A DNA stretch of 64,000 nucleotides from Desulfopila sp. IMCC35006. Lineage in GTDB: Bacteria; Desulfobacterota; Desulfobulbia; Desulfobulbales; Desulfocapsaceae. The stretch lies in NCBI RefSeq assembly GCF_005116645.1, contig NZ_SWCM01000008.1, forward strand, positions 1 to 64,000, given 5' to 3'. This document shows, one piece after another, positions 18,182 through 27,823 of this stretch. The translations under genes were made by a program, and so were the position numbers. Position 1 is the first letter of the stretch. Every line of letters starts with the position of its first letter. A model generated the notes under the pieces. The model saw only the letters and a list, made by a program, of their open reading frames with translations. It did no database searches and had not been told where the DNA came from.

Positions 18182-18862
18182 ATGGTATCCCTCAGCCCAG
18201 CCGACCTTCAGGCGATCAACTTATCATTGCAGGTAGCCGTAACGGCGACGATACTTGCGTTACCGGCCGGATTTGGTGTTGCCTATCTGCTCGCTTTGAC
18301 CGATATCCGCGGCAAGGCGATGCTGGAAGGGATAGTCAATCTGCCGCTGGTTTTGCCGCCGGTTGTTACCGGGTATCTGCTGCTGCTGCTCTTTGGGCGT
18401 CATGGCTGGCTGGGTCATCTGCTCGGGCTCTTTGATATTCGGATTATCTTTACCCTGCGTGGTGCCGTCATAGCATCGGCGGTCGTTGGTTTTCCGCTTC
18501 TTGTCCGCTCCATCCGCATCGGCCTGGAAGGTATTGACCGGCAGTATATCCAGGCGTCGCGGACCCTCGGGGCAAAATGGTGGGACACCCTTTTCACCAT
18601 CACCATCCCGCTGTGCAGCCGCGCTATCCTGGCCGGTACAACCCTGATGTTCGCCAGAAGCCTGGGCGAATTTGGCGCCACCATCGTGCTGGCCGGGAAC
18701 ATGCCGGGAGTGACCCAGACTATCCCTTTGGCTATTTATCAATATACCAGCACCCCGGGCGGGGACAGCATGGCGCTGTCCCTCTGCCTGGTATCGATCC
18801 TTCTGTCTTTTGTCGTGCTGCTCATTGGCGAAGGCGCAAACCGCAGGCTGGCGAGGAGATAG
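18182..18862 (+). CDS. modB: Molybdate ABC transporter permease
   Basis: A 226-residue inner-membrane permease with about five hydrophobic segments. The cytoplasmic coupling loop reads YIQASRTLGAKWWDTLF near 120-137, and ARSLGEFGATIVLAGNMPG near 159 is highly characteristic of ModB. It ends 3 bp before modC, so the two are translationally linked. Confidence 0.96.
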   Translation: MVSLSPADLQAINLSLQVAVTATILALPAGFGVAYLLALTDIRGKAMLEGIVNLPLVLPPVVTGYLLLLLFGRHGWLGHLLGLFDIRIIFTLRGAVIASAVVGFPLLVRSIRIGLEGIDRQYIQASRTLGAKWWDTLFTITIPLCSRAILAGTTLMFARSLGEFGATIVLAGNMPGVTQTIPLAIYQYTSTPGGDSMALSLCLVSILLSFVVLLIGEGANRRLARR

Positions 18863-18865
18863 ATC

Positions 18866-19921
18866 ATGTTGCTGGAAGTTGATGTGGAAAAAAACTTTGG
18901 TGATTTTCAGTGTCGGATCGCCTTCTCCCTGAAATCAGACAAATGCGGCGTTTTCGGGCCTTCCGGCAGTGGCAAGACATCGCTGATGCACATGCTTGCC
19001 GGACTGCTCCAGCCTGATGATGGGAAAATCAAACTGAACGGGCTGACCCTTTTTGACCGGCAGGCGGGAATCAATCTTCCGCCTGACGCGCGTCGGGTTG
19101 GTGTTGTTTTTCAACATGCCCATCTCTTCCCCCATATGAGCGTGAAGAAAAACCTGTTTTACGGGTTACATCGAATTCCACTTGCACAAAGAAATATTGA
19201 CCCGGACCAGCTTATCATGGCCCTGCAGATTGGCCAGCTTCTGGATCGCAGTGTGGCGAAACTCTCCGGTGGGGAGCGGCAGCGGGTTGCGCTTGGCAGG
19301 ACGATTCTGGCCTGTCCGCATCTCATTCTCCTGGATGAACCGCTGTCCGGCCTGGACGGCATGCTGAAATATCAAATCATTCCGCATCTGCGCCGGGTTT
19401 TCGCCGAATTTTCGATCCCCATGCTTTTCATCAGCCACAGCCTGCAGGAAATGCGCATGATGACCGAAGAAGTGCTGGTCATGCAGCACGGCCTGGTTGA
19501 ACAACAGGTGCCAACAGAAGAGCTGGCCCGGACAAGCCACGGCAGCGGGGGGCGGGGCTACACCAATCTCCTGCACCTTGAATCGCCACATGATCTCGGC
19601 AAACTGCTCAGCTATCGCTGGGGAGAGGTTCCCCTGATGCTGGTTAAAACGGAGAACCCGGCCGCGGGTGAATTTGGTCTGAACAGCAGGGATATTCTGC
19701 TCTTTAAAAAACATCCGGAGGCAACAAGCGCCCGCAATATGCTGCCATGTATCGTGCGTAAGACCTACCAGACAGACTGGCTGGTAGGCGTCGAGCTCGA
19801 CTGCCAGGGCAATACCCTCATCGCTGAAATCGTCCCCCAGTCGCTGGATGAACTGGATATCCGCCCGGGTAACAGGATAGTTGCTGTTTTCAAGGCATCT
19901 GCCTTTCAGCGCCTTTATTAA
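18866..19921 (+). CDS. modC: Molybdate ABC transporter ATP-binding protein
   Basis: A 351-residue ATPase that powers ModB. Walker A is GPSGSGKTS near 31, the Q-loop VVFQHAHLFPHM near 77, the ABC signature LSGGERQRVALGR near 133 and Walker B LILLDEPLSGLD near 153. The final 65 residues form a Mop/TOBE domain (LPCIVRKTYQTDWLVGVEL), which binds oxyanion and usually gives trans-inhibition. Last gene of modEABC; no strong terminator was found after it. Confidence 0.96.
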   Translation: MLLEVDVEKNFGDFQCRIAFSLKSDKCGVFGPSGSGKTSLMHMLAGLLQPDDGKIKLNGLTLFDRQAGINLPPDARRVGVVFQHAHLFPHMSVKKNLFYGLHRIPLAQRNIDPDQLIMALQIGQLLDRSVAKLSGGERQRVALGRTILACPHLILLDEPLSGLDGMLKYQIIPHLRRVFAEFSIPMLFISHSLQEMRMMTEEVLVMQHGLVEQQVPTEELARTSHGSGGRGYTNLLHLESPHDLGKLLSYRWGEVPLMLVKTENPAAGEFGLNSRDILLFKKHPEATSARNMLPCIVRKTYQTDWLVGVELDCQGNTLIAEIVPQSLDELDIRPGNRIVAVFKASAFQRLY

Positions 19922-19978
19922 GTCTGCCTTTTTTCTGTCACAAGACAGCCCTCAAGTCGATATCCCCCCTCCTAGGTT

Positions 19979-20026
19979 TAGAACCTATACCTTCTCAGGT
20001 TTTTTTGCAGATGGAAATAGGTTCTA
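19979..20026. promoter_or_regulatory. Inverted repeat upstream of the acyl-CoA ligase
   Basis: TAGAACCTAT (19979-19988) recurs inverted as ATAGGTTCTA (20017-20026), 28 nt apart. The left arm overlaps another palindrome, TAGGTT-TAG-AACCTA (19973-19987). It could be a paired operator for the fatty-acid genes, or a hairpin after modC. The regulator is unknown. Confidence 0.4.
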
Positions 20027-20157
20027 TGCCGATTGCCTGACGTGTGCAGATCAAATACTGTGCTTTCCATACATGATGCCGCGAGACATCAGGTGAGAAA
20101 TATTTTTTTCGCAAATGGCTTTATTTTTAACAGCCAACACCCCACAGAGGTCTATGG

Positions 20158-21771
20158 ATGTTCAGGCAAAGTGTAAATAGTGACATGCTCAGCCCGGTTT
20201 CGTTTCTCACCCGGAGCGTTCGGGTCTATCCGAACAAGGTTGCCGTGGTCTATGGCGATCGCAGGTACAGCTACCGTGAATTTCAGGAACGCATCCACCA
20301 GCTGGCAAATGCGCTGCTGGCGCAGGGAATCGGGCCCGGCGACAAGGTGGTGTTCATCTGTCCCAATACCCCGCCTCTGCTCGAGGCGCATTACGCCATA
20401 CCTATGATTGGTGCTATTTTAGTATGTGTAAATACCCAGTTATCGAGCCAGGAATACCTCCATATTGTCAATCATTCCGACGCGAAAGCTGTTTTTGTCG
20501 ACAACGAATATATAGCTCAGATCCTTCCTGTGGTCGGCGACTTTGCCAAGGTCAAGCTGTTCGTCAACATCTGTGAAAACAGCTGCTCAATCCTGCTGCG
20601 AGGCCCGGAATATGAAACTTTTCTCGTGGGGAGTGTGAAGACACCGCCCGTGGTTGAAACTATCATCGATGAAAATGCGTTGATCTCCATCAATTATACC
20701 TCCGGAACGACAGGCAAACCGAAAGGGGTTATGTACAGTCACCGCTCTACCTATCTGCACACTCTGGGCGAGATCGTCGAGTCTTCACTGAAACCAGACT
20801 CTGTCTATCTCTGGACCCTGCCGATGTTTCATTGTAATGGCTGGAGTTTTCCATGGGCGGTCACCGCGGTGGGGGCAACCCATGTCTGTCTGCGGCAATG
20901 CCTGCCGACAGACATTTTCAAATTTATCGAAAAGGAAAATGTATCCCATCTCTGTGCTGCGCCTACGACCCTGCTCAGGATGATCTGCTCTCCAGAGGCG
21001 GCCAGGGTGAGACTGCGCCGTCCCCTGGAAATCCTTACCGCCGGGGCCTCTCCTTCACCTACGATCATTCAGGGGATGGAGGAACTCGGGGCAAATGTCA
21101 CCCATGTCTATTGTCTGACTGAGCTTCACGGCCCCCACAGTGTCTGTGCCTGGCAACCATCGTGGATTGAGCTTGATCCTGAAAAAGTATCGAGAATGAA
21201 AGCGAGACAGGGGGTTGCGTATACCACCAGTATCCATATGGAAGTGGTTGATCCACTGACGATGCAGCCAGTGCCGGCTGATGGGCATACCATGGGGGAG
21301 GTGGTGATGCGGGGCAACAATGTCATGCTCGGCTATTACAAGGATCAGGAAGCAACGGAAAGGGCTTTCCAGGACGGCTGGTTTCACAGCGGTGATCTGG
21401 GGGTCATACATCCCGATGGATATATCCAGTTAATGGATCGAGCCAGCGATATCATAGCCAGGGGAAGCGACATCATCTCTTCCATTGAAATTGAGGATAT
21501 TATCTACCAGCATCCTGACGTGCTCGAAGTTGCCGTGGTGGCAATCCCCGATCCAGTCTGGGGGGAAGTGCCGAAAGCCTTTGTCGTTCCCAAATATGGT
21601 ACAAATCCCACCGGGGAAGAAATTATCGATTTCTGCCGGAAAAATCATGCAGAGTATAAATCACCCAAAACTGTTGAATTCTGCCAGCTGCCGAAAACGG
21701 CAACCGGCAAAACCATGAAAGCGAAACTGCGGCATCAGGAATGGTTTGGCCAGGATCGCCATGTGCGTTGA
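20158..21771 (+). CDS. Acyl-CoA synthetase (AMP-forming)
   Basis: Activates a fatty acid to its CoA thioester using ATP. The 537-residue adenylate-forming enzyme has the P-loop YTSGTTGKPKGVMYSHRS near 179, PMFHCNGWSFPW near 222, HSGDLGVIHPDGYIQLMDR near 408 and the C-terminal lysine motif PKTATGKTMK near 516. It matches the medium/long-chain FadD-like group; chain length cannot be read from sequence. AGAGG lies 7 nt before ATG 20158. It leads a run of beta-oxidation genes on the same strand. Confidence 0.92.
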   Translation: MFRQSVNSDMLSPVSFLTRSVRVYPNKVAVVYGDRRYSYREFQERIHQLANALLAQGIGPGDKVVFICPNTPPLLEAHYAIPMIGAILVCVNTQLSSQEYLHIVNHSDAKAVFVDNEYIAQILPVVGDFAKVKLFVNICENSCSILLRGPEYETFLVGSVKTPPVVETIIDENALISINYTSGTTGKPKGVMYSHRSTYLHTLGEIVESSLKPDSVYLWTLPMFHCNGWSFPWAVTAVGATHVCLRQCLPTDIFKFIEKENVSHLCAAPTTLLRMICSPEAARVRLRRPLEILTAGASPSPTIIQGMEELGANVTHVYCLTELHGPHSVCAWQPSWIELDPEKVSRMKARQGVAYTTSIHMEVVDPLTMQPVPADGHTMGEVVMRGNNVMLGYYKDQEATERAFQDGWFHSGDLGVIHPDGYIQLMDRASDIIARGSDIISSIEIEDIIYQHPDVLEVAVVAIPDPVWGEVPKAFVVPKYGTNPTGEEIIDFCRKNHAEYKSPKTVEFCQLPKTATGKTMKAKLRHQEWFGQDRHVR

Positions 21772-21854
21772 GCAGGACTGGTTAACCACAATGTGCCGGC
21801 AAGTGTGATGCAAGTGCGTCATCTCGATCAACCCCTTACTGGAGCGATAAACAC

Positions 21855-23144
21855 ATGAATAAAGTTGTTATTGTCAGTGGATGCAGGACGGCAGTAGGCG
21901 CGTTTGGCGGTACTTTGAAAGATGTTCCGGTGGTTGACCTGGGGGCTCTGGTCTTGCGTAATACTTTAGAGAAGGTTGGCCTGCGCCCGGTTCAGGGAAT
22001 CGATTTCAACGAGACGGTACCCAGGAAACTGGCCAACCAGGAAGACATACCCCTGGAGAACAAATACGCCAAATGGGACACAGGGGCAAGAGCGATTGCC
22101 ATAGATGAAGTCATCATGGGCAATGTGCTGCAGGCAGGGCAAGGGCAGAATCCTGCGCGGCAGGCAATGATCAGGGCAGGAATATGTAAGGAAACCCCTG
22201 CGTTCGGGGTCAACAAAGTGTGCGGTTCGGGACTGAAGGCGATTGCTCTCGCGGCCCAGTCGATCATGACCGGCCAGGCGGATGTGGTGCTGGCCGGCGG
22301 CCAGGAGAACATGAGCCAGGCGCCGATGGCGCTGAGTAAAGCGCGCTGGGGCTATCGTATGGAACTCACCGGGGTTGGCGAGGTCCTTGATCTGATGGTC
22401 TATGACGCCCTGTATGAAATTTTCTATGGCTACCATATGGGGGTTACCGCGGAAAATATCGCCAGGAAGTACAAAATCAGCCGTGAAGATCAGGACCGAC
22501 TGGCCTGTCTCAGTCATGCGAGAGCAATGGCGGGAATTAACAAAGGGTATTTTGCCGAGGAGATCGTTCCGGTGAGTGTGTCGTCCCGCAAAGGGGATAT
22601 CATCATTGACCGTGACGAACGACCGATGGTCACCGACATGGAAAAACTTGCCAGGCTCAGGCCGGTATTTGCTGAAAATGGAACCGTCACCGCGGGCAAT
22701 GCCTCCGGTATCAACGACGGTGCAGCGGCGGTACTGCTGATGAGTGAAAAGAAGGCACGGCAGCTTGACCTGAAACCGCTCCTGACTATTGAGAGTTTCG
22801 CCTCCGGGGGACTTGACCCGGCGTTCATGGGCCTTGGGCCGGTTCCGGCCATCAATCGTGCTCTGAAACAGGCAAAAATGACCATTGCTGATATGGAACT
22901 GATCGAGCTTAACGAGGCTTTTGCCTCCCAGGCGATCGGTTGCATGCTCGAACTCGGCATTGAAGTTGAAAAACCAAACCAGCTTGGCAGTGCAATCTCC
23001 ATGGGCCATCCTGTTGGCTGTACCGGGGCCAGGCAGATGATCACCACGATCAGCCAGATGCAGCGCAACAACTGCGCAACCGGGCTGATCAGCATGTGTA
23101 TCGGCGGCGGCATGGGTATGGCCATGGTGGTGAGCAATAAGTGA
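21855..23144 (+). CDS. Acetyl-CoA acetyltransferase (thiolase) with an N-terminal insertion
   Basis: Cleaves or forms acetoacetyl-CoA. The 429-residue thiolase has the acyl-enzyme cysteine in NKVCGSGLKA near 122, NEAFASQAIG near 352, the histidine in MGHPVGCTGAR near 383 and the second cysteine in MCIGGGMGMA near 415. The family is usually 390-395 residues; here about 36 extra residues (about 46-82, from QGIDFNETVPRK to WDTGARAI) interrupt the segment before IDEVIMGNVLQAGQGQNPAR. The insertion maps to the N-terminal lobe and its role is unknown. Confidence 0.94.
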   Translation: MNKVVIVSGCRTAVGAFGGTLKDVPVVDLGALVLRNTLEKVGLRPVQGIDFNETVPRKLANQEDIPLENKYAKWDTGARAIAIDEVIMGNVLQAGQGQNPARQAMIRAGICKETPAFGVNKVCGSGLKAIALAAQSIMTGQADVVLAGGQENMSQAPMALSKARWGYRMELTGVGEVLDLMVYDALYEIFYGYHMGVTAENIARKYKISREDQDRLACLSHARAMAGINKGYFAEEIVPVSVSSRKGDIIIDRDERPMVTDMEKLARLRPVFAENGTVTAGNASGINDGAAAVLLMSEKKARQLDLKPLLTIESFASGGLDPAFMGLGPVPAINRALKQAKMTIADMELIELNEAFASQAIGCMLELGIEVEKPNQLGSAISMGHPVGCTGARQMITTISQMQRNNCATGLISMCIGGGMGMAMVVSNK

Positions 23145-23148
23145 TGGC

Positions 23149-23290
23149 GTCGTAAAAATCCTTCATCTGCTTCGTTGCTACAAAATATCTCTCCTTACGA
23201 CGTACGTTAGTACGCCGAAATGAGAGATATTTTGCGCGCCTCGCATCTGCAGTTTTTTACTTAGCCATCTTATAGTTAGACTTTTTACGA
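23149..23290. repeat. MITE-like palindromic element, copy A
   Basis: The element is bounded by GTCGTAAAAATC (23149-23160) and GACTTTTTACGA (23279-23290), near-perfect terminal inverted repeats. Inside is a long hairpin: CAAAATATCTCTC (23181-23193) pairs with GAGAGATATTTTG (23222-23234) and is capped by ACGACGTAC...TACGCCG. Copy B at 53407-53612 shares the ends, a CTTCATCTGCTTCG block and the hairpin tip, but not the stem sequence. It fills the thiolase to dehydrogenase gap. A similar end-like sequence, GTGTCGTAAGAAT, lies at about 24223-24236. Confidence 0.75.
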
Positions 23291-23371
23291 GTTCATCGTA
23301 ATTCAGAATTCAGACAGGGCGGGATAAACAGAACGATTTTGGCTCGCCGTAAACAAATAGAGGAGCAGATC

Positions 23372-24220
23372 ATGCAGGTAGAGACATTTGGTGTTATCGG
23401 GGCAGGTCAGATGGGCGGGGGAATAGCCCAGGTGGCAGCAGTAAACGGGATGCAGGTCATTCTTCATGATATCTCCACTGAATTCGTTGAACGGGGGATG
23501 GCGGCAATAACCAAAAACCTGCGTCGCAGTGCAGAAAAGGGAAAAATAACCGACAGTGAAGTGCAGGGTATCCTTGACCGGATCACCCCCAGTACCGATA
23601 TGACCAGAATGAAATCGGCCGACTTTGTCGTTGAAGCAGCTTCTGAGAATGAGGAAATAAAATTCAAGATTTTTTCCCGGCTCGACGAAGTGTGCCCACC
23701 CCATGCGATCCTCTCCTCCAATACCTCTTCGATCCCTATTGGTCGTATAGCCTCCCGGACGAGAAGACCCGATAAGATCATCGGCATGCATTTTATGAAT
23801 CCGGTGCCGGTGATGAAACTGGTTGAGGTTATCCGGGCCCTTTCCACCTCTGATGAGACGTACCGGACAACCGTAGAACTTGCCGAAAAAATGGGCAAAA
23901 CTCCAGCAGTCGCCAGTGATTTTCCCGGTTTTATTGCCAACAGGATCCTGCTGCCGATGATCAATGAAGCGATATTCTGCCTCTTTCAGGGCGTTGGCAG
24001 CAAGGAGTCCATCGACACGGTGATGAAGCTTGGCATGAACCACCCCATGGGACCGCTGGCGCTGGCCGATCTCATTGGCCTTGATACGTGTCTGGCCATT
24101 CTGACTACCCTGCACCAGGGTTTCGGCGATCCGAAATATCGCCCCTGCCCTCTGCTTCGCCAGTATGTGGAGACCGGCTGGCTCGGTCGTAAAACTGGCA
24201 GAGGATTTTATCAATATTGA
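23372..24220 (+). CDS. 3-hydroxyacyl-CoA (3-hydroxybutyryl-CoA) dehydrogenase
   Basis: Interconverts 3-hydroxybutyryl-CoA and acetoacetyl-CoA with NAD. ATG 23372 is chosen because AGGAG lies 6 nt before it and the Rossmann loop GVIGAGQMGGGIAQVAA then begins near residue 6, giving the family length of 282 residues. Other motifs are SSNTSSIPIGRIA near 115, the catalytic histidine in GMHFMNPVPVMK near 138 and FPGFIANRILLP near 185. It belongs to the same gene run as the thiolase and acyl-CoA dehydrogenase. Confidence 0.95.
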   Translation: MQVETFGVIGAGQMGGGIAQVAAVNGMQVILHDISTEFVERGMAAITKNLRRSAEKGKITDSEVQGILDRITPSTDMTRMKSADFVVEAASENEEIKFKIFSRLDEVCPPHAILSSNTSSIPIGRIASRTRRPDKIIGMHFMNPVPVMKLVEVIRALSTSDETYRTTVELAEKMGKTPAVASDFPGFIANRILLPMINEAIFCLFQGVGSKESIDTVMKLGMNHPMGPLALADLIGLDTCLAILTTLHQGFGDPKYRPCPLLRQYVETGWLGRKTGRGFYQY

Positions 24221-24289
24221 TGGTGTCGTAAGAATTTGAACCACGGAATTAATCGATAGAGCCAAAAACCAACCAATGGGAGCAATACG

Positions 24290-25435
24290 ATGAACTTTGA
24301 ATTAACCGAAGAACAAAATCTCATCCGCGACATGGTAAGAACTTTTGCAGAGACGGAACTCGCGCCATCGGCTGACGAGCGTGATGAGCAGGAGCTTTTT
24401 GATCGTGATCTGATGTTTACAAGACTTGCCGATCTTGGCCTTACAGGCATCGTCTTTCCCGAGGAATACGGGGGAGCAGGAGCCGATTATATCAGCTATG
24501 CGATCGCGGTGGAAGAGTTGTCTAGAGTCTGTGCCTCAACCGGCGTAACGCTGTCTGCCCACCTCTCGCTCGGCTCTAATCCCATCAATCTTTTCGGCAC
24601 CGATGAACAGAAAAAGAAATTTCTTACGCCACTCGCCTCGGGCGAGGCCATGGGAGCTTTCGGGCTGACCGAACCCTCCGCCGGATCCGATGCGGGGGGA
24701 ACGAAAACAACCGCTATGCGAGAAGGTGGTAACTGGCTCGTCAACGGCAGTAAGATTTTTATAACGAATGCCGGAGAGGCAGATATCTACGTCGTTTTTG
24801 CCAGGACAGACAGAAACGCCGAGAAGCATCACGGGATCAGTGCCTTCATTATCGAAAAAGGGACTCCAGGATTCAGTTTCGGCAAAAAAGAGAAAAAAAT
24901 GGGCATTCGCTCATCGCCAACCATGGAGCTGGTCTTTGAAAATTGCCAGGTGCCGCTGGAAAATTTACTGGGCGAAGAAGGCAAGGGCTTCAAGGTTGCC
25001 ATGAAAACTCTGGATGGCGGGCGGATCGGTATTGCTTCTCAGGCCCTTGGCATTGCCCAGGGCGCACTCGATGCCACCGTTAAATATGTCACCGACAGGG
25101 AGCAGTTCAACAAGCCGCTCAGCGCCTTCCAGGGGGTTCAGTTTCAATTGGCCGACATGGCGACCCAGATCGAAGCGGCAAGGCTGCTGGTCTATAACGC
25201 CGCCTACCGTGCCAGCAATGGCCTGTCTTACTCCCAGGAGTCGGCCATGGCCAAACTTTTTGCCAGTGAAACCGCAATGAAGATTACCACCCAGGCTGTG
25301 CAGCTGCATGGCGGCTACGGCTATACCCGCGATTTCCCCGTAGAGAGAATGATGCGTGATGCCAAGATCACCGAGATTTACGAGGGCACAAGTGAGGTTC
25401 AGCGTATTGTTATCGGCGCGGGTCTGACCCGTTAA
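24290..25435 (+). CDS. Acyl-CoA dehydrogenase (short-chain/butyryl type)
   Basis: FAD enzyme that oxidises acyl-CoA to 2-enoyl-CoA and hands electrons to ETF. The 381-residue protein starts [20 protein letters not shown] and has [14 protein letters not shown] near 124, [32 protein letters not shown] near 338 and the catalytic glutamate in [14 protein letters not shown] near 362. The pattern is typical of butyryl-CoA dehydrogenases. A terminator follows immediately. Confidence 0.95.
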   Translation: MNFELTEEQNLIRDMVRTFAETELAPSADERDEQELFDRDLMFTRLADLGLTGIVFPEEYGGAGADYISYAIAVEELSRVCASTGVTLSAHLSLGSNPINLFGTDEQKKKFLTPLASGEAMGAFGLTEPSAGSDAGGTKTTAMREGGNWLVNGSKIFITNAGEADIYVVFARTDRNAEKHHGISAFIIEKGTPGFSFGKKEKKMGIRSSPTMELVFENCQVPLENLLGEEGKGFKVAMKTLDGGRIGIASQALGIAQGALDATVKYVTDREQFNKPLSAFQGVQFQLADMATQIEAARLLVYNAAYRASNGLSYSQESAMAKLFASETAMKITTQAVQLHGGYGYTRDFPVERMMRDAKITEIYEGTSEVQRIVIGAGLTR

Positions 25436-25441
25436 GAAGAG

Positions 25442-25470
25442 AAAAGGAATGGCTTTGAGCCATTCCTTTT
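25442..25470 (+). terminator. Terminator-like hairpin after acyl-CoA dehydrogenase
   Basis: AAAAGGAATGG (25442-25452) pairs perfectly with CCATTCCTTTT (25460-25470) around a 7-nt loop, starting 7 bp after the stop codon. The A/T-rich stem ends in TTTT. The next gene starts 40 bp later, so this may attenuate rather than end transcription. Confidence 0.7.
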
Positions 25471-25509
25471 CTCTACAAAAACTTGCACGTAAAACATTCG
25501 GAGATCGTG

Positions 25510-27498
25510 ATGGAATTCACCCGTGAAATTTACTGGAACGTGGGCCATGGGGTAACGACCCTCGCACCCATGTATCTGCTGGCCCTTGCGGCTGTTTCTG
25601 TCCTTGTCTATGGCGCCTTCCGGCGCATCAGGATCTATCGATTGGGTCAGCCCCTCAAGCGAAGCGATCAACCGGCGGTCAGGCTGGCGGCAATGGTGCG
25701 CAACGTGTTGCTGCAGACCCGGGTGCTGCGAGTGAAGGGGCCGGGAGTTGCCCACGCCATTTTTTTCTGGGGATTTGTGGCGCTTTTTATCGGGACGTCG
25801 CTCATCGTGGTCCAGGCTGACTTTACCCACCTGCTATTTGATGTCGTCTTCCTCAAAGGTACCTTCTATAAAATTTTCAGTATTGTTCTGGATATCGCCG
25901 GCGGCGCGGCAATACTGATGCTGTCCGGCCTGCTGGTACGCCGTTGGATCGTCCGGCCTCAGGGACTTGAGACCAAGCGTGATGATGTCATTATGCATTC
26001 TCTCTTATTTACAATCCTGTTGACTGGTTTTTTGATAGAGGGAGCAAGAATGGCAGTCACCGAAATCAATTCTCCTCTCTCTTACTGGTCGCCGCTTGGG
26101 CTGGTGGTTGCAAAAGGACTGGGAGTGTCTATGACGGAGCCATCTCTGCTCACCTTGCACAGGGGGCTCTGGTGGCTGCATCTGCTGCTGGCGATGCTGT
26201 TTATCTCTTTGATTCCGTACACTAAGTTTCGGCATATGCTGACCACGAGCATGAACTATTTTTTTGCTGACCGTGGTCCCGTCGGCAAACTTGTCACCGT
26301 TGATCTGGAGAATGAAGAGATAGAGACCTTTGGCGCCCGGCAGGTAACCGAGCTGAGCTGGAAGGATATCTTTGACAGCGACGCCTGTACGCTCTGTAAG
26401 CGTTGTCAGGACAGGTGCCCGGCATTTGCCACGGACAAACCTCTTTCCCCGATGAAGCTTATCAATCGAATAGGCGAGATCGCCGCGACCAATCCGGCAA
26501 TGGATCTTATCGATGCCGTGACGAAAGATGCCATCTGGTCCTGTACGACCTGCTGTGCCTGTCAGGATATATGTCCGGCCTCGATCGAACATGTCAATAA
26601 GATCATCGAAATGCGACGCAACCTGGTGCTGATGGAGGGAGAATTTCCCGGCGAGGAAGTCATGGCCGCGATGGAGCAGGTCGAAGTGAACGGCAATCCT
26701 TTGGGGATGGGCTATGCTGCCCGGGGCGATTGGGCGGAGGGCTTGAATGTGCCAAGTCTTGCCGATGATCCTCATGTCGATGTTCTTTATTTTGTTGGCT
26801 GTTACGCAAGTTTTGACAAGCGCAACATGAAAGTTGCCAGGGATTTCGTCACCCTGTGTCATGCCGCAGATATTAAAGTCGGCATTCTCGGCAAGGAAGA
26901 AAAGTGTTGCGGTGAACCGGTACGCAAGATGGGCAACGAATATCTCTATCAGACTCTGGCTGTGGAGAATATCGAGACCCTGCAAAAATATGGCGTTACG
27001 AAAATCGTCACGTCCTGCCCGCACTGTTTCAACACCTTAGCAAAAGACTACCGGGATCTTGGCCTGACCGCCCACGTGGAATCCCATGCAGTTTTCCTGG
27101 CCGGGCTGGTACAAGAAGGCAAATTACCACTCAGGCCGGAGAGCTTTGACTGCACCTATCATGATTCCTGCTATCTCGGCCGCCATAACGGTATCTATGC
27201 AGCACCTCGACAGCTGATTAAAGCGGCGGGAGGGCACATCGTCGAAATGGCGAAAAACCGCGACCAGGCATTTTGCTGCAGTGCCGGTGGGGGCAGGATT
27301 CTGGCTGAGGAGAAACTCGGTACGAGAATTAATATTAAAAGAGTGGAAATGGCCGCTGCGACTGGTGCGCAGACACTGCTTTCTAATTGTCCGTTCTGTC
27401 TGACCATGTTCGAAGATGGGGTGAAGGGGGCAAATGTCGAGGAAAGTTTAAGGCCTCGGGATATTACTGAGATCCTGGTTGAGCGCCTCTCCGGCTGA
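25510..27498 (+). CDS. Membrane FeS/CCG-domain oxidoreductase (ETF:menaquinone oxidoreductase type)
   Basis: A 662-residue protein with an N-terminal membrane part (about five hydrophobic segments in 1-235, NarI-like), two ferredoxin-type clusters (CTLCKRCQDRCP near 293, CTTCCACQDICP near 344) and two CCG (HdrD-like) domains (KCCGEP near 466, SCPHCFNTL near 501, HDSCYLGRHN near 550, AFCCSAGGG near 586). Proteins of this layout next to acyl-CoA dehydrogenase and ETF genes pass electrons from reduced ETF to menaquinone (EMO). ATG 25510 is preferred over 25483 because GGAGATC precedes it. An etfB remnant follows, so the ETF partner must be encoded elsewhere. Confidence 0.88.
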   Translation: MEFTREIYWNVGHGVTTLAPMYLLALAAVSVLVYGAFRRIRIYRLGQPLKRSDQPAVRLAAMVRNVLLQTRVLRVKGPGVAHAIFFWGFVALFIGTSLIVVQADFTHLLFDVVFLKGTFYKIFSIVLDIAGGAAILMLSGLLVRRWIVRPQGLETKRDDVIMHSLLFTILLTGFLIEGARMAVTEINSPLSYWSPLGLVVAKGLGVSMTEPSLLTLHRGLWWLHLLLAMLFISLIPYTKFRHMLTTSMNYFFADRGPVGKLVTVDLENEEIETFGARQVTELSWKDIFDSDACTLCKRCQDRCPAFATDKPLSPMKLINRIGEIAATNPAMDLIDAVTKDAIWSCTTCCACQDICPASIEHVNKIIEMRRNLVLMEGEFPGEEVMAAMEQVEVNGNPLGMGYAARGDWAEGLNVPSLADDPHVDVLYFVGCYASFDKRNMKVARDFVTLCHAADIKVGILGKEEKCCGEPVRKMGNEYLYQTLAVENIETLQKYGVTKIVTSCPHCFNTLAKDYRDLGLTAHVESHAVFLAGLVQEGKLPLRPESFDCTYHDSCYLGRHNGIYAAPRQLIKAAGGHIVEMAKNRDQAFCCSAGGGRILAEEKLGTRINIKRVEMAAATGAQTLLSNCPFCLTMFEDGVKGANVEESLRPRDITEILVERLSG

Positions 27499-27576
27499 TT
27501 GGGCCGGGTCTCCCCGTCGCCTCTGACGTGCCGGGTGCTTTCAGCAGACAACATCTATTTGTTTGGAGAAAGAAGC

Positions 27577-27734
27577 ATGAAAATTTCTGTGGGTATAAAC
27601 AGGTTCCGGACACGGAATCGAAATTCAAAATGGATGCAGACGGCGTCTGGTATGAACGAAACGATGTCATCGTGCTCTGTAGTGGTCCGGGTCAGGTCAA
27701 GGAGACAATGAGAAAATCTGTGCCGGTGCTGTAA
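27577..27734 (+). pseudogene. etfB: Decayed etfB remnant (electron transfer flavoprotein beta)
   Basis: GGAGAAAGAAGC leads into ATG AAA ATT TCT GTG, as in an EtfB start (MKI-V). A one-base shift then moves the reading into the frame that gives GYKQVPDTESKFKMDADG, the hallmark N-terminus of EtfB. After about 25 residues it jumps to VLCSGPGQVKETMRKSV, resembling an EtfB segment normally some 35 residues further on, and stops at 27734. Frameshift, internal deletion and loss of the last three quarters make it non-functional. Its place right after the ETF-dependent oxidoreductase is where etfBA would be expected. Confidence 0.72.
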
Positions 27735-27823
27735 AGATTGGTAGTAGTACGTGTCAAGGTAAGCTTCCTAGATTAAACCTATTGCTATGCTCCGGTATTC
27801 CTGGGGCATGTTGGAGAGTCTCG

